In this document: positions 5,474 through 5,614 of the stretch, one piece after another
Layout of the letters: each line of letters begins with the position of its first letter
Position numbering within the stretch: position 1 is the stretch's first letter
From: Pseudomonadota bacterium
GTDB lineage: Bacteria > Desulfobacterota > Anaeroferrophillalia > Anaeroferrophillales > Tharpellaceae
NCBI GenBank assembly: GCA_015486505.1
Contig: WFRP01000223.1
Span: 1-5,614, forward strand
Reading direction: 5' to 3'
DNA length: 5,614 nucleotides
Notes under the pieces: generated by a model
The model's input: only the letters and a program-made list of their open reading frames with translations
Databases searched by the model: none
What the model was told of the DNA's origin: nothing
Made by a program: the position numbers and the translations under genes

Positions 5474-5614
5474 ATTAGTACCTTACAGGTTATTTTCTGC
5501 ACCAAAAAACAAGATTTAATAATCAGAAAATGTTCTGATAAGAGTACTTATTTGCGCCCAACGGAAGTGCCCTTGGGGTGCGACCAGCGGATTGCCCCTG
5601 GGTGCGGGCCGAAA
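5474..5614 (+). repeat. Structured repeat, copy E (long form, cut by window end)
   Basis: This unit starts immediately after copy D, so the right array is also tandem. The main hairpin spans about 5474-5551. Its apical stem uses TTTTCTG (5493-5499) with CAGAAAA (5524-5530) and carries an enlarged 24-nt loop, where copy B has CTTG pairing with CAAG at the same place. The extra block seen in copy C is fully present here. The unit is cut in the GGGCC hairpin, so the array continues beyond the window. Confidence 0.87.

Overview
The window looks like a piece of a Gram-negative, cytochrome-rich anaerobe or metal/mineral respirer. The most likely source is a member of the Desulfobacterota / former Deltaproteobacteria; this is an inference from gene content and codon style, not from a marker gene. 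It carries a two-gene porin-cytochrome module for moving electrons across the outer membrane, followed by a separate metabolic gene. The whole segment is bracketed by copies of a structured repeat family.

Layout. Bases 1-321 hold two and a half tandem copies of a hairpin-rich repeat of about 110-160 nt. Bases 322-781 are non-coding. They are AT-rich in the middle and contain palindromes and a candidate promoter for the next operon. Bases 782-1792 encode a decaheme c-type cytochrome of the MtrA/DmsE/PioA type with ten CXXCH motifs and a lipoprotein-like leader. Fourteen bases later (1807-4131) comes an MtrB/PioB-type outer-membrane beta-barrel gene. It is interrupted once, at 3706-3708, by an in-frame TGA, after which the same frame stays open for 140 codons to a typical barrel C-terminus ending in Phe. 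An intrinsic terminator (4202-4241) closes the operon. A good sigma70-like promoter (4263-4291), a leader of about 160 nt and a second strong terminator-like hairpin (4423-4457) precede a Rossmann-fold/DUF2520 protein gene (4470-5369). The last codons of that gene are supplied by another copy of the repeat. Bases 5339-5614 hold two further repeat copies, the last running off the end.

How the genes work together. In the known Mtr/Pio/Mto systems the decaheme cytochrome plugs into the MtrB barrel and forms an electron wire between periplasm and cell exterior. The window has the MtrA and MtrB partners but no outer-surface MtrC-like cytochrome next to them, as in PioAB/MtoAB-type modules. The DUF2520 gene is transcriptionally separate and not obviously related.

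Most interesting points. (1) The TGA in the barrel gene is followed at the right distance by a hairpin resembling a bacterial SECIS element, so the barrel may be a selenoprotein with selenocysteine on a predicted extracellular loop; a point mutation or sequencing error is the main alternative. (2) The barrel carries its own CXXCH motif on another loop predicted to face outward. (3) The flanking repeat family shows compensatory base changes in its main hairpin, and it forms the 3' end of a protein gene. (4) A terminator sits directly in front of the DUF2520 start codon behind a good promoter, suggesting attenuation or a small RNA.
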